Assembly (NCBI RefSeq): GCF_000820165.1
Contig: NZ_CDDD01000087.1
Location: forward strand, 62,001-126,000
Origin: Aeromonas taiwanensis
GTDB lineage: Bacteria > Pseudomonadota > Gammaproteobacteria > Enterobacterales > Aeromonadaceae
Direction: 5' to 3'
DNA: 64,000 nt
Shown: piece after piece, positions 1-9,791 of the stretch
Layout of the letters: every line of letters starts with the position of its first letter
Numbering within the stretch: the first letter of the stretch is position 1
Translations under genes and position numbers: made by a program
The notes under the pieces: model-generated
Database searches by the model: none
What the model was told of the DNA's origin: nothing
What the model saw: the letters and a program-made list of their open reading frames with translations, nothing else

Positions 1-2
1 AA

Positions 3-1226
3 CAGGACGAGCAATCCTTTATCAGTCAACCTCTTACTCTGCTGAACAACAAGGCCCGTGAACTGGCAGTCCGTGAAGGGCGAGTCCATGACGAGCCCCA
101 GGTGGTTCAGCTGCAACCCCTGGCCGGGGAGGCGACCGACAAGGCGGCCCCCATCCGTGCCATCGTCGATCACCGCACTCACCTGAGCGCGCTGGATGTG
201 GTGCTGCCCGAGGGCAACATCCACCTGACCCTGAGCAGCCTGCGCAAGTTCGCCGCCCAGAAGCCGCTCTATACCCAGCTGGTCGACGGCGTCGTGCTCA
301 AGTCGGGCGTGATGATCAAGGAAAGCAACCTGCTGCGTGACAACCAGAGCGGCGAGCTGATGCTGCCCAACGGTGACACCGGCTTCTACCAGTACATCGA
401 TGCAGAAGGCCACTTCGTCGGCAAGGGCGTTGCCCCCGGTTTCGTGGTGAGCGTGGGTTGGAAAAACTTCATGCGCATCATGACCGACCCGGGCATCCAG
501 GGTCCCTTCATGCAGATCTTCGTCTGGACCGTGATCTTCTCCGCCTGCTCGGTGGCGTTCACCCTGGCGATCGGCATGGTGCTGGCCTGTCTGGTGCAGT
601 GGGAACAGCTCAAGGGGCGCGGTTTCTACCGGGTCATGCTGATCCTGCCCTATGCCATTCCGGCGTTCATCTCCATCCTGGTGTTCAAGGGCCTGTTCAA
701 CCAGAACTTCGGCGAGATCAACCTGTTCCTGGAAGCGGCGTTCGGCATCAAGCCTGACTGGTACACCAACCCCTTCCTGGCCAAGGTGATGATCCTCATC
801 GTCAACACCTGGCTCGGCTACCCCTACATGATGATCCTCTGCATGGGCCTGCTCAAGGCCATCCCGGAAGATCTCTACGAGGCGTCCGCCATGGACGGGG
901 CCGGTCCGGTACAGAACTTCTTCAAGATCACCGTACCGCTCCTGATGAAGCCGCTGACACCCCTGCTGATCGCATCCTTTGCTTTCAACTTCAACAACTT
1001 CGTACTTATCCAGCTGTTGACGAACGGGGCACCGGACATTATAGGGGCCACCACGCCAGCCGGGACCACCGACCTGCTGGTGAGCTACACCTACCGGATC
1101 GCGTTCCAGGGCTCGGGTGGTCAGGACTACGGTCTGGCCAGTGCCATCGCCACCGCCATCTTCCTCATCGTGGGTGCGCTGGCCTTGCTCAACCTGAAAT
1201 TGTCCAAAGCCGACAAGCAACTGTAA
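3..1226 (+). CDS. malF: Maltose/maltodextrin ABC transporter permease MalF (5' end outside window)
   Basis: This is the C-terminal 407 residues of an inner-membrane permease. The frame is already open at base 3 and no start lies in the window, so the gene is cut by the window edge. The GTG at 102 is an internal codon. MalF of E. coli is about 514 residues, so roughly a fifth is missing. The visible part begins in the large periplasmic loop and continues through several membrane spans. The EAA loop that docks on the ATPase is seen as EASAMDGAG, about 110 residues before the end. With MalG and MalK it forms the MalFGK2 importer that takes maltose and maltodextrins from the periplasmic MalE protein. 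malG follows after 12 bases. malE presumably lies just upstream (inference). Confidence 0.93.
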   Translation, partial: QDEQSFISQPLTLLNNKARELAVREGRVHDEPQVVQLQPLAGEATDKAAPIRAIVDHRTHLSALDVVLPEGNIHLTLSSLRKFAAQKPLYTQLVDGVVLKSGVMIKESNLLRDNQSGELMLPNGDTGFYQYIDAEGHFVGKGVAPGFVVSVGWKNFMRIMTDPGIQGPFMQIFVWTVIFSACSVAFTLAIGMVLACLVQWEQLKGRGFYRVMLILPYAIPAFISILVFKGLFNQNFGEINLFLEAAFGIKPDWYTNPFLAKVMILIVNTWLGYPYMMILCMGLLKAIPEDLYEASAMDGAGPVQNFFKITVPLLMKPLTPLLIASFAFNFNNFVLIQLLTNGAPDIIGATTPAGTTDLLVSYTYRIAFQGSGGQDYGLASAIATAIFLIVGALALLNLKLSKADKQL

Positions 1227-1238
1227 GGAGGCTTCAAC

Positions 1239-2129
1239 ATGGCAATCGTACAACCCAAGTCTGTCAAATACCGGGTGTGGGCAACCCACCTGGTGATGTG
1301 GGGCTTCCTGGCACTGATCATCTTCCCGCTGATCATGGTCATCGCCATCTCGTTCCGTAACGGCAACTTCTCGGTGGGGGAAATCATCCCCACCAATCCG
1401 ACCCTGGATCACTGGAAGCTGGCACTCGGCATGTCCATCACCAATGCCGACGGCAGCGTCACGCCGCCGCCGTTCCCGGTGCTGACCTGGCTGTGGAACT
1501 CCATCAAGGTCGCGGGCATCACCGCCCTGATGATCGTGGTGCTCTCCACCACCTGTGCCTACGCCTTCGCCCGTCTGCGGTTCCGTGGCAAGTCCACCAT
1601 CCTGCAGGGCATGCTGATCTTCCAGATGTTCCCGGCGGTGCTGGCCCTGGTGGCCATCTATGCCCTGTTCAACAAGATCGGTGACTACATCCCCTGGCTG
1701 GGTCTCAACACCCACGGCGGTCTGATCCTGGCCTACATGGGGGGCATCGCCCTGCACGTCTGGACCATCAAGGGCTACTTCGAGACCATCGACTCATCGC
1801 TCGAAGAGGCGGCGGCCATCGACGGTGCCACCCCGTGGCAGGCGTTCCGCCTGATCCTGCTGCCCCTGTCGGTGCCCATCCTGGCGGTGGTGTTCATCCT
1901 GGCCTTCATCGGTTCCATCACCGAGGTGCCAATGGCCTCCATCCTGCTGCAGGATGTGAACAACCTGACTCTGGCGGTCGGTGCCCAGCAGTACCTCTAT
2001 CCGCAGAACTACCTGTGGGGTGACTTCGCCGCAGCAGCCGTGCTGTCCGGCTTCCCCATCACGGTCGTCTTCCTGCTCGCCCAGCGCTGGCTGGTGGGCG
2101 GTCTCACCGCCGGTGGTGTGAAAGGTTAA
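1239..2129 (+). CDS. malG: Maltose/maltodextrin ABC transporter permease MalG
   Basis: A protein of 296 residues, the usual MalG length, with an N-terminal transmembrane anchor and a binding-protein-dependent permease domain. The EAA loop is visible as [12 protein letters not shown] around residue 189, followed by the conserved LPLSVP segment. It pairs with MalF to form the translocation pore for maltose and maltodextrins. The start ATG is preceded by a strong AAGGAGG, and the gene follows malF at 12 bases, so the two are co-transcribed. A compact hairpin sits between malG and malK. Confidence 0.95.
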   Translation: MAIVQPKSVKYRVWATHLVMWGFLALIIFPLIMVIAISFRNGNFSVGEIIPTNPTLDHWKLALGMSITNADGSVTPPPFPVLTWLWNSIKVAGITALMIVVLSTTCAYAFARLRFRGKSTILQGMLIFQMFPAVLALVAIYALFNKIGDYIPWLGLNTHGGLILAYMGGIALHVWTIKGYFETIDSSLEEAAAIDGATPWQAFRLILLPLSVPILAVVFILAFIGSITEVPMASILLQDVNNLTLAVGAQQYLYPQNYLWGDFAAAAVLSGFPITVVFLLAQRWLVGGLTAGGVKG

Positions 2130-2140
2130 GGTTCATGGCC

Positions 2141-2158
2141 GGGGGAGCCGACTCCCCC
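2141..2158 (+). other. Intercistronic hairpin between malG and malK
   Basis: A 7-bp GC-rich stem (GGGGGAG paired with CTCCCCC) closes a CCGA tetraloop. There is no following T tract, so it is not a canonical terminator. Such a structure could stabilise the upstream mRNA or reduce expression of malK relative to malFG. That role is inference. Confidence 0.5.
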
Positions 2159-2198
2159 CGCCGTCACGATTTGCAAAGATTCAAGAGCGGAGCTCGAC

Positions 2199-3335
<1,137 letters not shown>

Positions 3336-3384
3336 TCGGGATCAGGATGCCGGGGTTTTCCCTTCTTCACGTTCAATGCCTTTT

Positions 3385-3409
3385 GCCGGTCGCAAGACCG
3401 GCTTTTTAT
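3385..3409 (+). terminator. Rho-independent terminator of the mal operon
   Basis: Stem GCCGGT/ACCGGC with a six-base loop, followed directly by TTTTTATT. It lies 49 bases after the malK stop and is oriented with the operon. Confidence 0.85.
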
Positions 3410-3446
3410 TGCCTGTCATCCAGGATCCCCATCGCGCGGTGCGCCA

Positions 3447-4841
3447 TCATGCCCCCTCCTGTCGGCGGGCCCAGCCTTGCAGAAAGTCGAGCAGGGGCTG
3501 GTGGCTGTATGCCAGGTTGCACCTCAGCCAGGGCGTGGGCGGGGCATCGACCCGAAACTGACTGCCCGGGGCCAGCAGCAGCCCCTCGGCCAATGCGGCC
3601 TCGCTCAGGGACAGGGCATCCTGATGGGGTGCCGGCAGCCTGACCCAGGAGAAGAGCCCGCCCTGGGGAGGACAGAAACTCTGCCAGCGGATCCGCTCCA
3701 GCCCCTGTTGCCAGCGTTCTCCGGCCCGCATCAGCCTATCCCGCAGTCGCTGCTGCTCTTTCGGGGTGTCGGGATCCTTGAGCATCCGCAGCACCAGGCG
3801 CTCCGCCAACTCGGAGGAGGCGATGGCGTTCATCACCTTGTAGCGCAGCAGGCGGTCGGTACGCTCTGCACTTGCCAGCAGATAACCCACTCTCAGGCCC
3901 GGTGCCAGTGCCTTGGCAAAGCTGCCGATGTAGATGATGTGCTCCAGACCCGCCAGCGCCGCCAGGGTCGGGGTGGCGCTCTGGGTCAGGGCCGCGCTCA
4001 CGTCGTCCTCGACGATCAGGCAGTGGTGCTGCGCCGTGAGCTGCAAGACCCGGAACGCGGTGGCGGCCGAGTAGCTGGCGCCGGTGGGATTGTGCTGGCG
4101 CGGGTTGGTGAAGAAGGCCTTGGGCCGTGCCAGGTGCAGCTGCTCGGCCAGCGCGGTGCAATCGGGGCCCTGGGCAGTCCAGGGGACGCCCATCACCCTC
4201 ATGCCGGCGTGTTGCAGCAGGGCGATGAGATTGCAGTAGCCCGGATCGTCCACCAGCACGGTGTCGCCAGCGCGAAGTTCCGATTGCACCACCAGCGCCA
4301 GGGCCTGGCTGGCCCCCTGGGTCAGCAACACCCCCTGCGGATCCACCGGGATGCCGAGCGCCTCGTGGTGTTGCCAGAGGTGCTGGCGCAGCGGCTGCCA
4401 GCCCGCCGAGTGGCCGTAGGCGATGCCGCCGTCGGCCTCTCGCCCCTGCTGGCGCAGGGCGCGTTGCAGGATCTGGGTCGGGTACCACTGGCTGGGCAGC
4501 CAGCCACAGCCGGGCTGCACCACCTCGGGGCCCGGGGTGATCCTGTGGTCGGTCAGCCAGCGGGCATCGGGGACGGGGGGCGGTGCCATGGGCGGGGCCA
4601 GCGGCGTGCGGGCCACATAGTAGCCATCCCCCCGTCTGGCGAGGATCACCCCCTGCTGTACCAGCCGGTTGTAACTGTCGGCAACGGTGAAGGTGCTGAT
4701 GCCAAGGGTGGTGGCGAGCTGGCGTACCGAGGGCAGGCGCTGGCCGGGCGCAAGCTGGTGCCCGGCGATGGCCTGCCGGATGGCGTGCATCACCTGCTGG
4801 ATCAGGGAGCCCTGGGTCGGGTCGAGAGAGAGGGAGGGCAT
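3447..4841 (-). CDS. MocR/PdxR-type transcriptional regulator (GntR head plus aminotransferase-like body)
   Basis: 464 residues. The N-terminal GntR winged helix-turn-helix (about residues 8-76) carries LPSVRQLATTLGIST. A linker leads to a fold-type I aminotransferase domain (about 105-460). The Schiff-base lysine appears as SFAKALAPGLRVGY, with K310, so PLP binding is expected. MocR proteins sense PLP or an amino-acid-derived ligand rather than catalysing transamination. The gene is divergent from the binding-protein/deacylase pair at 4953-6797, and MocR regulators commonly control their divergent neighbours, so it probably regulates that pair (inference). The effector cannot be read from the sequence. 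Confidence 0.87.
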   Translation of the reverse strand: MPSLSLDPTQGSLIQQVMHAIRQAIAGHQLAPGQRLPSVRQLATTLGISTFTVADSYNRLVQQGVILARRGDGYYVARTPLAPPMAPPPVPDARWLTDHRITPGPEVVQPGCGWLPSQWYPTQILQRALRQQGREADGGIAYGHSAGWQPLRQHLWQHHEALGIPVDPQGVLLTQGASQALALVVQSELRAGDTVLVDDPGYCNLIALLQHAGMRVMGVPWTAQGPDCTALAEQLHLARPKAFFTNPRQHNPTGASYSAATAFRVLQLTAQHHCLIVEDDVSAALTQSATPTLAALAGLEHIIYIGSFAKALAPGLRVGYLLASAERTDRLLRYKVMNAIASSELAERLVLRMLKDPDTPKEQQRLRDRLMRAGERWQQGLERIRWQSFCPPQGGLFSWVRLPAPHQDALSLSEAALAEGLLLAPGSQFRVDAPPTPWLRCNLAYSHQPLLDFLQGWARRQEGA

Positions 4842-4952
4842 ACTGTAGTGGCTCTTTGACCTGTACGGTTGGGGCGGTTGTTAATGGATTGTATATGTAA
4901 CGTATAGGGCAAATGCAATAGTGTCGAGCCATCTACCCAGAGGAGTGACACC
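4842..4952. promoter_or_regulatory. Divergent promoter/operator region between MocR gene and binding-protein operon
   Basis: A 111-base intergenic region. On the minus strand TTGCAT (4913-4918) and TATACA (4890-4895) are 17 bases apart, a plausible sigma-70 promoter for the regulator. The plus side is AT-rich around 4881-4906. GGTTG occurs twice in close succession (about 4866-4880), which could be half-sites for the MocR protein. An AGGAG-type ribosome site precedes 4953. Promoter and operator assignments are inferred. Confidence 0.4.
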
Positions 4953-5714
4953 ATGAAACGAGCCCTGTTATTACTCACCGGCCTGCTGTTTGCCCAGTCC
5001 GTTCTGGCCGCCCCCGTCCTTCGCATCGCGACCGACGGCACCTTCCCGCCCTACAGCACGGTCAATCCGGACGGTTCGCTGGCCGGGTTCGATGTCGATA
5101 TCGCCAATGCGCTGTGCGCCGAGATGAAGGTGACCTGCGAGCTGAGGCAATACGACTTCGACGGCATGATAGCCGGGCTCAAGGCCAGAAAATTCGACAT
5201 GATCGTCGCCTCCATGGCGATCACCGAGGAGCGCCTGCGCCAGATAGCCTTCAGCGACAAGTATCAGGGTGGCTACTCCCGTTTCATGGGGTCTCGCGAT
5301 ACGTCCCTGAGTGGTGAGCCCGCCGCCATGGTCGGCAAGCGGATCGGCGTGCAGCTTGGCTCCATCCAGGAGAACTATGCCAAGGATGTCTATGGCAAGG
5401 CGGGGGCCGAGGTGCGTACCTACGGCTCGGCAGAGCAGGCCTGGCTGGATCTGATGGCGGGTCGGCTGGATGCCATCGTGGTGGAAGTCGGCGTCGGCAT
5501 GGAGTTCAAGAAGCGGGAAGGGGCGGCCGGGTTCGACTTCTTCGGCCCCAGGATGAATGACCCCGCCTACTTCGGTACCGGCTCCGGCATCGCGGTGCGC
5601 AAGCAGGACACCCGGTTGCTGGGGGAGGTCAACAAGGCGCTCGGCACCCTGCTGGCCAACGGCACCTACAAGCAGATCAACGACAAGTACTTCGATTACG
5701 ACCAGTACGAATAA
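4953..5714 (+). CDS. Periplasmic polar amino-acid binding protein (HisJ/ArtJ-like)
   Basis: 253 residues with a clear signal peptide (MKRALLLLTGLLFAQSVLAA, cleavage near residue 20). The mature protein is a type-2 periplasmic binding protein of the polar amino-acid class. Family hallmarks are LAGFDVDIANALC near the N-terminus, MIVASMAITEERLRQIAFS in the middle, and the closing KQINDKYFDYDQYE. It would deliver an amino acid or derivative to an inner-membrane ABC permease, but no permease genes are adjacent, so it must use one encoded elsewhere. A good ribosome site (AGAGGAG) precedes the start. The next gene, an AstE-like deacylase, starts 9 bases after its stop, which suggests the ligand may be an N-acylated amino acid (inference). 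Confidence 0.88.
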   Translation: MKRALLLLTGLLFAQSVLAAPVLRIATDGTFPPYSTVNPDGSLAGFDVDIANALCAEMKVTCELRQYDFDGMIAGLKARKFDMIVASMAITEERLRQIAFSDKYQGGYSRFMGSRDTSLSGEPAAMVGKRIGVQLGSIQENYAKDVYGKAGAEVRTYGSAEQAWLDLMAGRLDAIVVEVGVGMEFKKREGAAGFDFFGPRMNDPAYFGTGSGIAVRKQDTRLLGEVNKALGTLLANGTYKQINDKYFDYDQYE

Positions 5715-5723
5715 GGGGGCGAA

Positions 5724-6797
5724 ATGCACGAACTCAAGCTCCCCCTGCCCGGCGGCACGCCGGGTAGTCAACGGGTATTGCAGGCCTGGGAATTTGGCAG
5801 CTGCGGGCCCCTTGCCTATCTGCAGGCGGGTCTGCATGCCGACGAGTTGCCCGGGGTGCTGGTCCTGCATCGCCTGCGCCGGCATCTGATGGCCCTGGAG
5901 CAGCAGGGAGCCCTGCTGGGGCGCATCCGTCTGGTGCCCCAGGCCAATCCCATCGGTCTGTCCCAGTGGCACCTGGGGTTGCATCAGGGGCGCTTCCTGG
6001 CCGCCACCGGGCAGAACTTCAACCGGGGCTATCCCCTGCTGGTGGCGAAGGGGGAGGCGATCCCGCCCCACCTGACGGCGCGGGAACTGCTGCTGGGCAG
6101 GCTGGCCGAACGGCGTCCCCGCGGCGAACTGGCGTGGCTGCAGCACACCCTGTTTGGCTGGGCGCTGGAGGCCGAGCTGGTGCTGGACATCCATTGCGAC
6201 AGCGACGCCCTGCTGCACCTCTATGGCCACGCTCGCCAGCGCAGCCAGGTAGCGCGCCTCGGGGCCTGTCTCGGTGCCGGGGTAATGCTGCTCAGCGAGC
6301 AGGCGGGGGGCATGTCCTTCGATGATGCCCTGCTGCAGAACTGGTATGCCCTGATGGAGGGACCAAAGGTGCCGGTCGCGGTGACGGTGGAGCTGAGGGG
6401 ACAACAGGATGTGGCCGAACATCTGGCCGAACAGGATGCCCGGCGGCTGCTGGCCTGCCTGCAGGAGCGGGGCTGGATTGACCCTGAATTCAGCGCGCCT
6501 GTCGATCACTTCGCGGCGATCGAAGGCGTGGTGACGCCCCTCTCGGCCGTGGAGGTGATCCCGGCTCCGGCGGCGGGGATCCTGAGCTACGAGGTCGCAC
6601 CCGGTGATCGGGTGCTGGCGGGGCAGCGGGTAGGCTGGCTGACGGATGCACAGACCGGGGAGCGCATTGCGCTCAGCGCACATCACGGTGGCCTCTGTTA
6701 CGCCAGGGTGCTCAACCGGCTGGCCTGCGCCGGGGATGAGGTGATCTTCCTGGCCGGTGAGGTGCCCCACCGGGAAGGAGACTTGCTGGGTCTGTGA
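5724..6797 (+). CDS. Succinylglutamate desuccinylase/aspartoacylase (AstE/AspA) family zinc deacylase
   Basis: 357 residues. The family is an M14-like zinc hydrolase that removes acyl groups from N-acyl amino acids. The first metal motif appears as GLHADELPG (His and Glu ligands) near residue 36. The second metal-ligand region VLDIHCDSDALLHLY is near residue 155. A C-terminal beta-rich domain with ILSYEVAPGDRVLAGQRVGW is typical of the family. It lacks a signal peptide and so acts in the cytoplasm. It is too divergent from AstE to assign succinylglutamate as substrate, and it is not in an ast operon. Tight coupling to the upstream binding protein suggests hydrolysis of the imported compound. 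Confidence 0.75.
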   Translation: MHELKLPLPGGTPGSQRVLQAWEFGSCGPLAYLQAGLHADELPGVLVLHRLRRHLMALEQQGALLGRIRLVPQANPIGLSQWHLGLHQGRFLAATGQNFNRGYPLLVAKGEAIPPHLTARELLLGRLAERRPRGELAWLQHTLFGWALEAELVLDIHCDSDALLHLYGHARQRSQVARLGACLGAGVMLLSEQAGGMSFDDALLQNWYALMEGPKVPVAVTVELRGQQDVAEHLAEQDARRLLACLQERGWIDPEFSAPVDHFAAIEGVVTPLSAVEVIPAPAAGILSYEVAPGDRVLAGQRVGWLTDAQTGERIALSAHHGGLCYARVLNRLACAGDEVIFLAGEVPHREGDLLGL

Positions 6798-6863
6798 ATC
6801 GCCGGCAGAGACATTGGGTCAGATTGGCTGGCCAGCCAGAGCGGCGGGCCAGGCCGGTGTTTC

Positions 6864-7691
6864 TCAGTGAGCGTCCTTGGTGTCGAACTCGGCGGTGACG
6901 TCCGGCACGAAGTGCTGGCTGGAGAGCGGCGGGCGCTCGTAGCCCTCGGTCTTGATGGGGGGCAGCTTGATGGGTTCGTAGTGGATCGCCTCGTAAGGCA
7001 CCTTGCCCAGCAGGTGGGAGATGCAGTTGAGGCGGGCACGGCGCTTGTCGTCGGCTTCCACCACGAACCAGGGGCAGTCCTCGGTGTCCGTGTAGGTGAA
7101 CATGTCGTCCTTGGCGCGGGAGTACTCTACCCAGCGCGAGCGGGACTGCAGGTCCATGGGGCTGAACTTCCAGCGCTTGATAGGGGTGTTGATGCGCTCC
7201 TTGAAGCGCTTCTCCTGCTCCTCGTCGCTGACCGAGAACCAGTACTTGATGAGGGTGATGCCGGAGCGGGTCAGCATCCGCTCGAACTCGGGGCAGGCGC
7301 GCAGGAACTCGCGGTACTCGCCGTCGGTGCAAAAGCCCATCACCCGCTCGACCCCGGCCCGGTTGTACCAGGAGCGGTCGAACAGCACCATCTCCCCGGC
7401 GGCGGGCAGGTGGGCCACGTAGCGCTGGAAGTACCACTGGGTACGCTCCCTGTCCGACGGTGCGGGCAGGGCGGTGACCCGGCAGACCCGGGGGTTGAGG
7501 GGCTCGGTGATCGCCTTGATGACGCCCCCCTTGCCGGCGGCGTCCCGCCCCTCGAACAGCACCACGACTTTGAGCCCCTCCTGCTTGACCCACTCCTGCA
7601 ACTTGACCAGCTCCTCCTGCAGGTGGCCGAGGTGATGCTCATAGGTCTTCTTGTCCAGACGGGGGCGTTTCTTGCTCTTTTCCTTGGCCAT
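6864..7691 (-). CDS. ppk2: Polyphosphate kinase 2 (PPK2 family)
   Basis: 275 residues. PPK2 enzymes use polyphosphate to phosphorylate nucleoside diphosphates or monophosphates. The Walker A motif GRDAAGKGG (about residues 48-56), the Walker B motif MVLFDRSWYNR (about 101-111) and the lid region TEPLNPRVCRVTALPAPSDRE are all present. The length fits single-domain PPK2 proteins. Whether it prefers ADP, GDP or AMP cannot be decided by eye. It is convergent with the deacylase gene (67 bases apart) and divergent from the alpha/beta hydrolase at 7869, so it is probably monocistronic. Confidence 0.9.
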   Translation of the reverse strand: MAKEKSKKRPRLDKKTYEHHLGHLQEELVKLQEWVKQEGLKVVVLFEGRDAAGKGGVIKAITEPLNPRVCRVTALPAPSDRERTQWYFQRYVAHLPAAGEMVLFDRSWYNRAGVERVMGFCTDGEYREFLRACPEFERMLTRSGITLIKYWFSVSDEEQEKRFKERINTPIKRWKFSPMDLQSRSRWVEYSRAKDDMFTYTDTEDCPWFVVEADDKRRARLNCISHLLGKVPYEAIHYEPIKLPPIKTEGYERPPLSSQHFVPDVTAEFDTKDAH

Positions 7692-7868
7692 CTGCCTCTC
7701 CTTGATGAGTCCTCTTGTGAGTCACTCCAGCTTGCACCAGGCAGGCACCACTGCCAAGGGGGGCGTGGTACACTGCCGCCTCATCAGCGCTGGCAATAGA
7801 AAAACATGACGCCATTGATGGCGATGTGCACTGCGCCTCATCGTCAGCCGTTGGCAACAGGAGAAAAC

Positions 7869-8669
7869 ATGAAGCAGTTTATGGAGATAGCAGGTCGCCG
7901 CATGGCCTATCTGGACGAGGGACAGGGCCCGGCTCTGCTGTTTGGTCACAGCTACCTGTGGGACAGCGCCATGTGGGCGCCCCAGATCGAGGCTCTCAAG
8001 GGGCAGTATCGCTGCATCGTGCCCGAGCTCTGGGGGCACGGGGATTCCGACGTGCTGCCCGAGGGGCCCTGCACCCTGGCGACCCTGGCCCGGGATCACC
8101 TGGCGCTGCTGGACGGCCTCGGCATCCAGGAGTGCGTGCTGGTGGGGCTCTCCATCGGCGGCATGTGGGGCGTGGAGCTCGCGCGCATGGCGCCTGAGCG
8201 CCTCAAGGGCCTGGTGCTGATGGACAGTTTCGTCGGCCTCGAGCCCCAGATCACCTGCGAGCGCTACCTCGGCATGCTGGCCATGATCGAGCAGCTCGGC
8301 GCCGTGCCTGCGCCCATCGCCGAACAGGTGGCGCCGCTCTTCTTCGCCAATGCGCCGGACGCGGCCCTGATGGCCGATTTCAAGGCCAGGTTGGCGCAAT
8401 GGCCTGCCGACAAGGTGGCGAGCCTGGTGGCGGTGGGGCGCAGCTTCGTGACCCGGGAGGATCGCATCGACTGGCTGGAGGAGATGACGCTGCCCGCGCT
8501 CGTGATGACGGGATGCGAGGACAAGGCCAGGCCGGTGCTGGAGGGCTATCTGATGGCCGAGGTGCTGGGTTGCCCGTTCAGGGAGATCCCGGCCGCAGGC
8601 CACATCTCGACCCTGGAGAATCCCGCCTTCGTCAACACCGCGCTGGGGGCGTTTCTGGCCGGGCTGTGA
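7869..8669 (+). CDS. Alpha/beta-fold hydrolase
   Basis: 266 residues from the ATG at 7869, chosen because AGGAG lies just upstream and the family N-terminus (GRRMAYLDEGQGPALLFGHS) begins here. An earlier in-frame ATG at 7806 would add 21 unlikely residues. The nucleophile elbow is GLSIGG (Ser95). The acid lies near Asp219 (MTGCEDKARPV) and the histidine near residue 247 (AAGHIS), so the triad is complete. HGDSD and the lid region resemble ester or lactone hydrolases of the 3-oxoadipate enol-lactonase/esterase type. No pathway neighbours define the substrate. It ends at a bidirectional terminator. Confidence 0.85.
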   Translation: MKQFMEIAGRRMAYLDEGQGPALLFGHSYLWDSAMWAPQIEALKGQYRCIVPELWGHGDSDVLPEGPCTLATLARDHLALLDGLGIQECVLVGLSIGGMWGVELARMAPERLKGLVLMDSFVGLEPQITCERYLGMLAMIEQLGAVPAPIAEQVAPLFFANAPDAALMADFKARLAQWPADKVASLVAVGRSFVTREDRIDWLEEMTLPALVMTGCEDKARPVLEGYLMAEVLGCPFREIPAAGHISTLENPAFVNTALGAFLAGL

Positions 8670-8695
8670 GGGAGACGTCTTGCCGGATAGCAAAG

Positions 8696-8725
8696 AAGGG
8701 AGCCATGGGCTCCCTTTCTGTTGTT
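8696..8725. terminator. Bidirectional rho-independent terminator between convergent genes
   Basis: A 9-bp stem (AAGGGAGCC/GGCTCCCTT) with loop ATG. T-rich sequence follows on the plus strand and, as the complement of CAAAGAA, on the minus strand. It sits between the hydrolase (+) and the MipA-like gene (-). Confidence 0.75.
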
Positions 8726-8750
8726 GATGCCTGCTGACGACAGTGCCGGC

Positions 8751-9560
8751 TTACCAGATATAACCAACCCCGATGCCTGCATAGAGTTCGCCATCGTGCT
8801 GGACGATGGGGCTGTTCGCGGTGTCGTTGTCGTACAGCTCGTAGTTGGCGGCAAACATGCCGATCCAGTGGGGGGTGAAGCGGTAGCTGGTGATGATGGC
8901 GGCCATGGGGGAGAAGGTGGTGCCGGTGTCCCACTCGGGACGCTGTGCCCTGGCTTCGTTCCCGGAGACGCCGCCGAAGTAGTAGTTCGCCATCTTGTCA
9001 CTGCGGATCATCACCCCCATGCCGGGCATGATGAGCAGCTTGTCACGAATGATGGGGAAGTCGGCCCACAGCAGCCACTCCTGGCCCTTGCTGGTGCCGG
9101 TCACGTCCGTGCTGAGGCGGGTGCTGAGCAGGGCGTAGGGGGTGATGAGGCTGGCACCGACGCCCCCCTCCAGCTCCCATTCGCGCTTCTCCATGCCGGC
9201 CAGCTCGGGAGCATCGTCGGGATCCAGGTTGCCGAAGCGCACCCGGCCAAAGCCGTAGGCGGCGAAGCTGTCATCCTTGTGGAAGTAGTAGCGAGCCCTG
9301 TCCCCGAGGAACATGAACTGATCGCCGAAGTAGACAGCACCGGGCAGGACCAGGGCGGTGTCATCCTGCCCCTGGTAGCGGGCATCCCCACCGATGACGG
9401 CGCCCCCCAGTACCAGTCCCTTGGGCACCGGGCTGGTCGGGCTGTCCTGCACGAAGATGTCGAGGGAACCGAGATCGATCTCGGCCCGGACGGGGGATGA
9501 GAGCAGCAGTGCCAGAAGGGCACCAAGAGAGGCATGACGCAGGGCCGGGGCTGGGAGCAT
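8751..9560 (-). CDS. MipA/OmpV family outer membrane protein
   Basis: 269 residues with a signal peptide ending near SSPVRA (about residue 26). The mature part is a series of amphipathic beta strands with alternating aromatic residues and ends in an aromatic residue (GIGVGYIW), as expected for a BAM-inserted barrel. Features such as GGAVIGGDARYQGQ near the N-terminus and the terminal strand match the MipA/OmpV family. Members act as scaffolds for murein enzymes or as osmolarity-linked outer membrane proteins, and the exact role is unknown here. A strong AAGGA ribosome site precedes the start. Confidence 0.82.
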   Translation of the reverse strand: MLPAPALRHASLGALLALLLSSPVRAEIDLGSLDIFVQDSPTSPVPKGLVLGGAVIGGDARYQGQDDTALVLPGAVYFGDQFMFLGDRARYYFHKDDSFAAYGFGRVRFGNLDPDDAPELAGMEKREWELEGGVGASLITPYALLSTRLSTDVTGTSKGQEWLLWADFPIIRDKLLIMPGMGVMIRSDKMANYYFGGVSGNEARAQRPEWDTGTTFSPMAAIITSYRFTPHWIGMFAANYELYDNDTANSPIVQHDGELYAGIGVGYIW

Positions 9561-9723
9561 GGCAACATCCTTATTGGTCGCTGACCTGAACAGTGATGAC
9601 TGAATATGGTGGCGTAGCCAGTTAAGCCGATTTTTGTTTTGGATTCAAACCGATAGAGCAAAAAGAGTACATTGCGCCCGGGGTGGTCGTCGTTCGGAGC
9701 TGTTTGGGCAGGCGTGGATGGCC

Positions 9724-9783
9724 TCCCCGCACGGGGATGGGCCACCACCGGCAAGGGGCGAAGTCCGGCCTCGCCCCTTGCCG
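9724..9783. other. Tandem hairpins between perM and the mipA-like gene
   Basis: A 13-bp perfect stem (9749-9761 with 9771-9783, loop 9 bases) is flanked by a second 6-bp stem (TCCCCG/CGGGGA, 9724-9737). Both lie just downstream of perM on the minus strand. Neither is followed by a T tract. They may protect the perM transcript's 3' end or act as a weak terminator. This 231-base intergenic region otherwise holds the promoter side of the mipA-like gene. Confidence 0.5.
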
Positions 9784-9791
9784 TGGCGTCG

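Noticed and set aside
4971-6770. 599-codon minus-strand open frame opposite the binding protein and deacylase genes
   Set aside because: It spans two real plus-strand genes; composition is typical of an antisense shadow.
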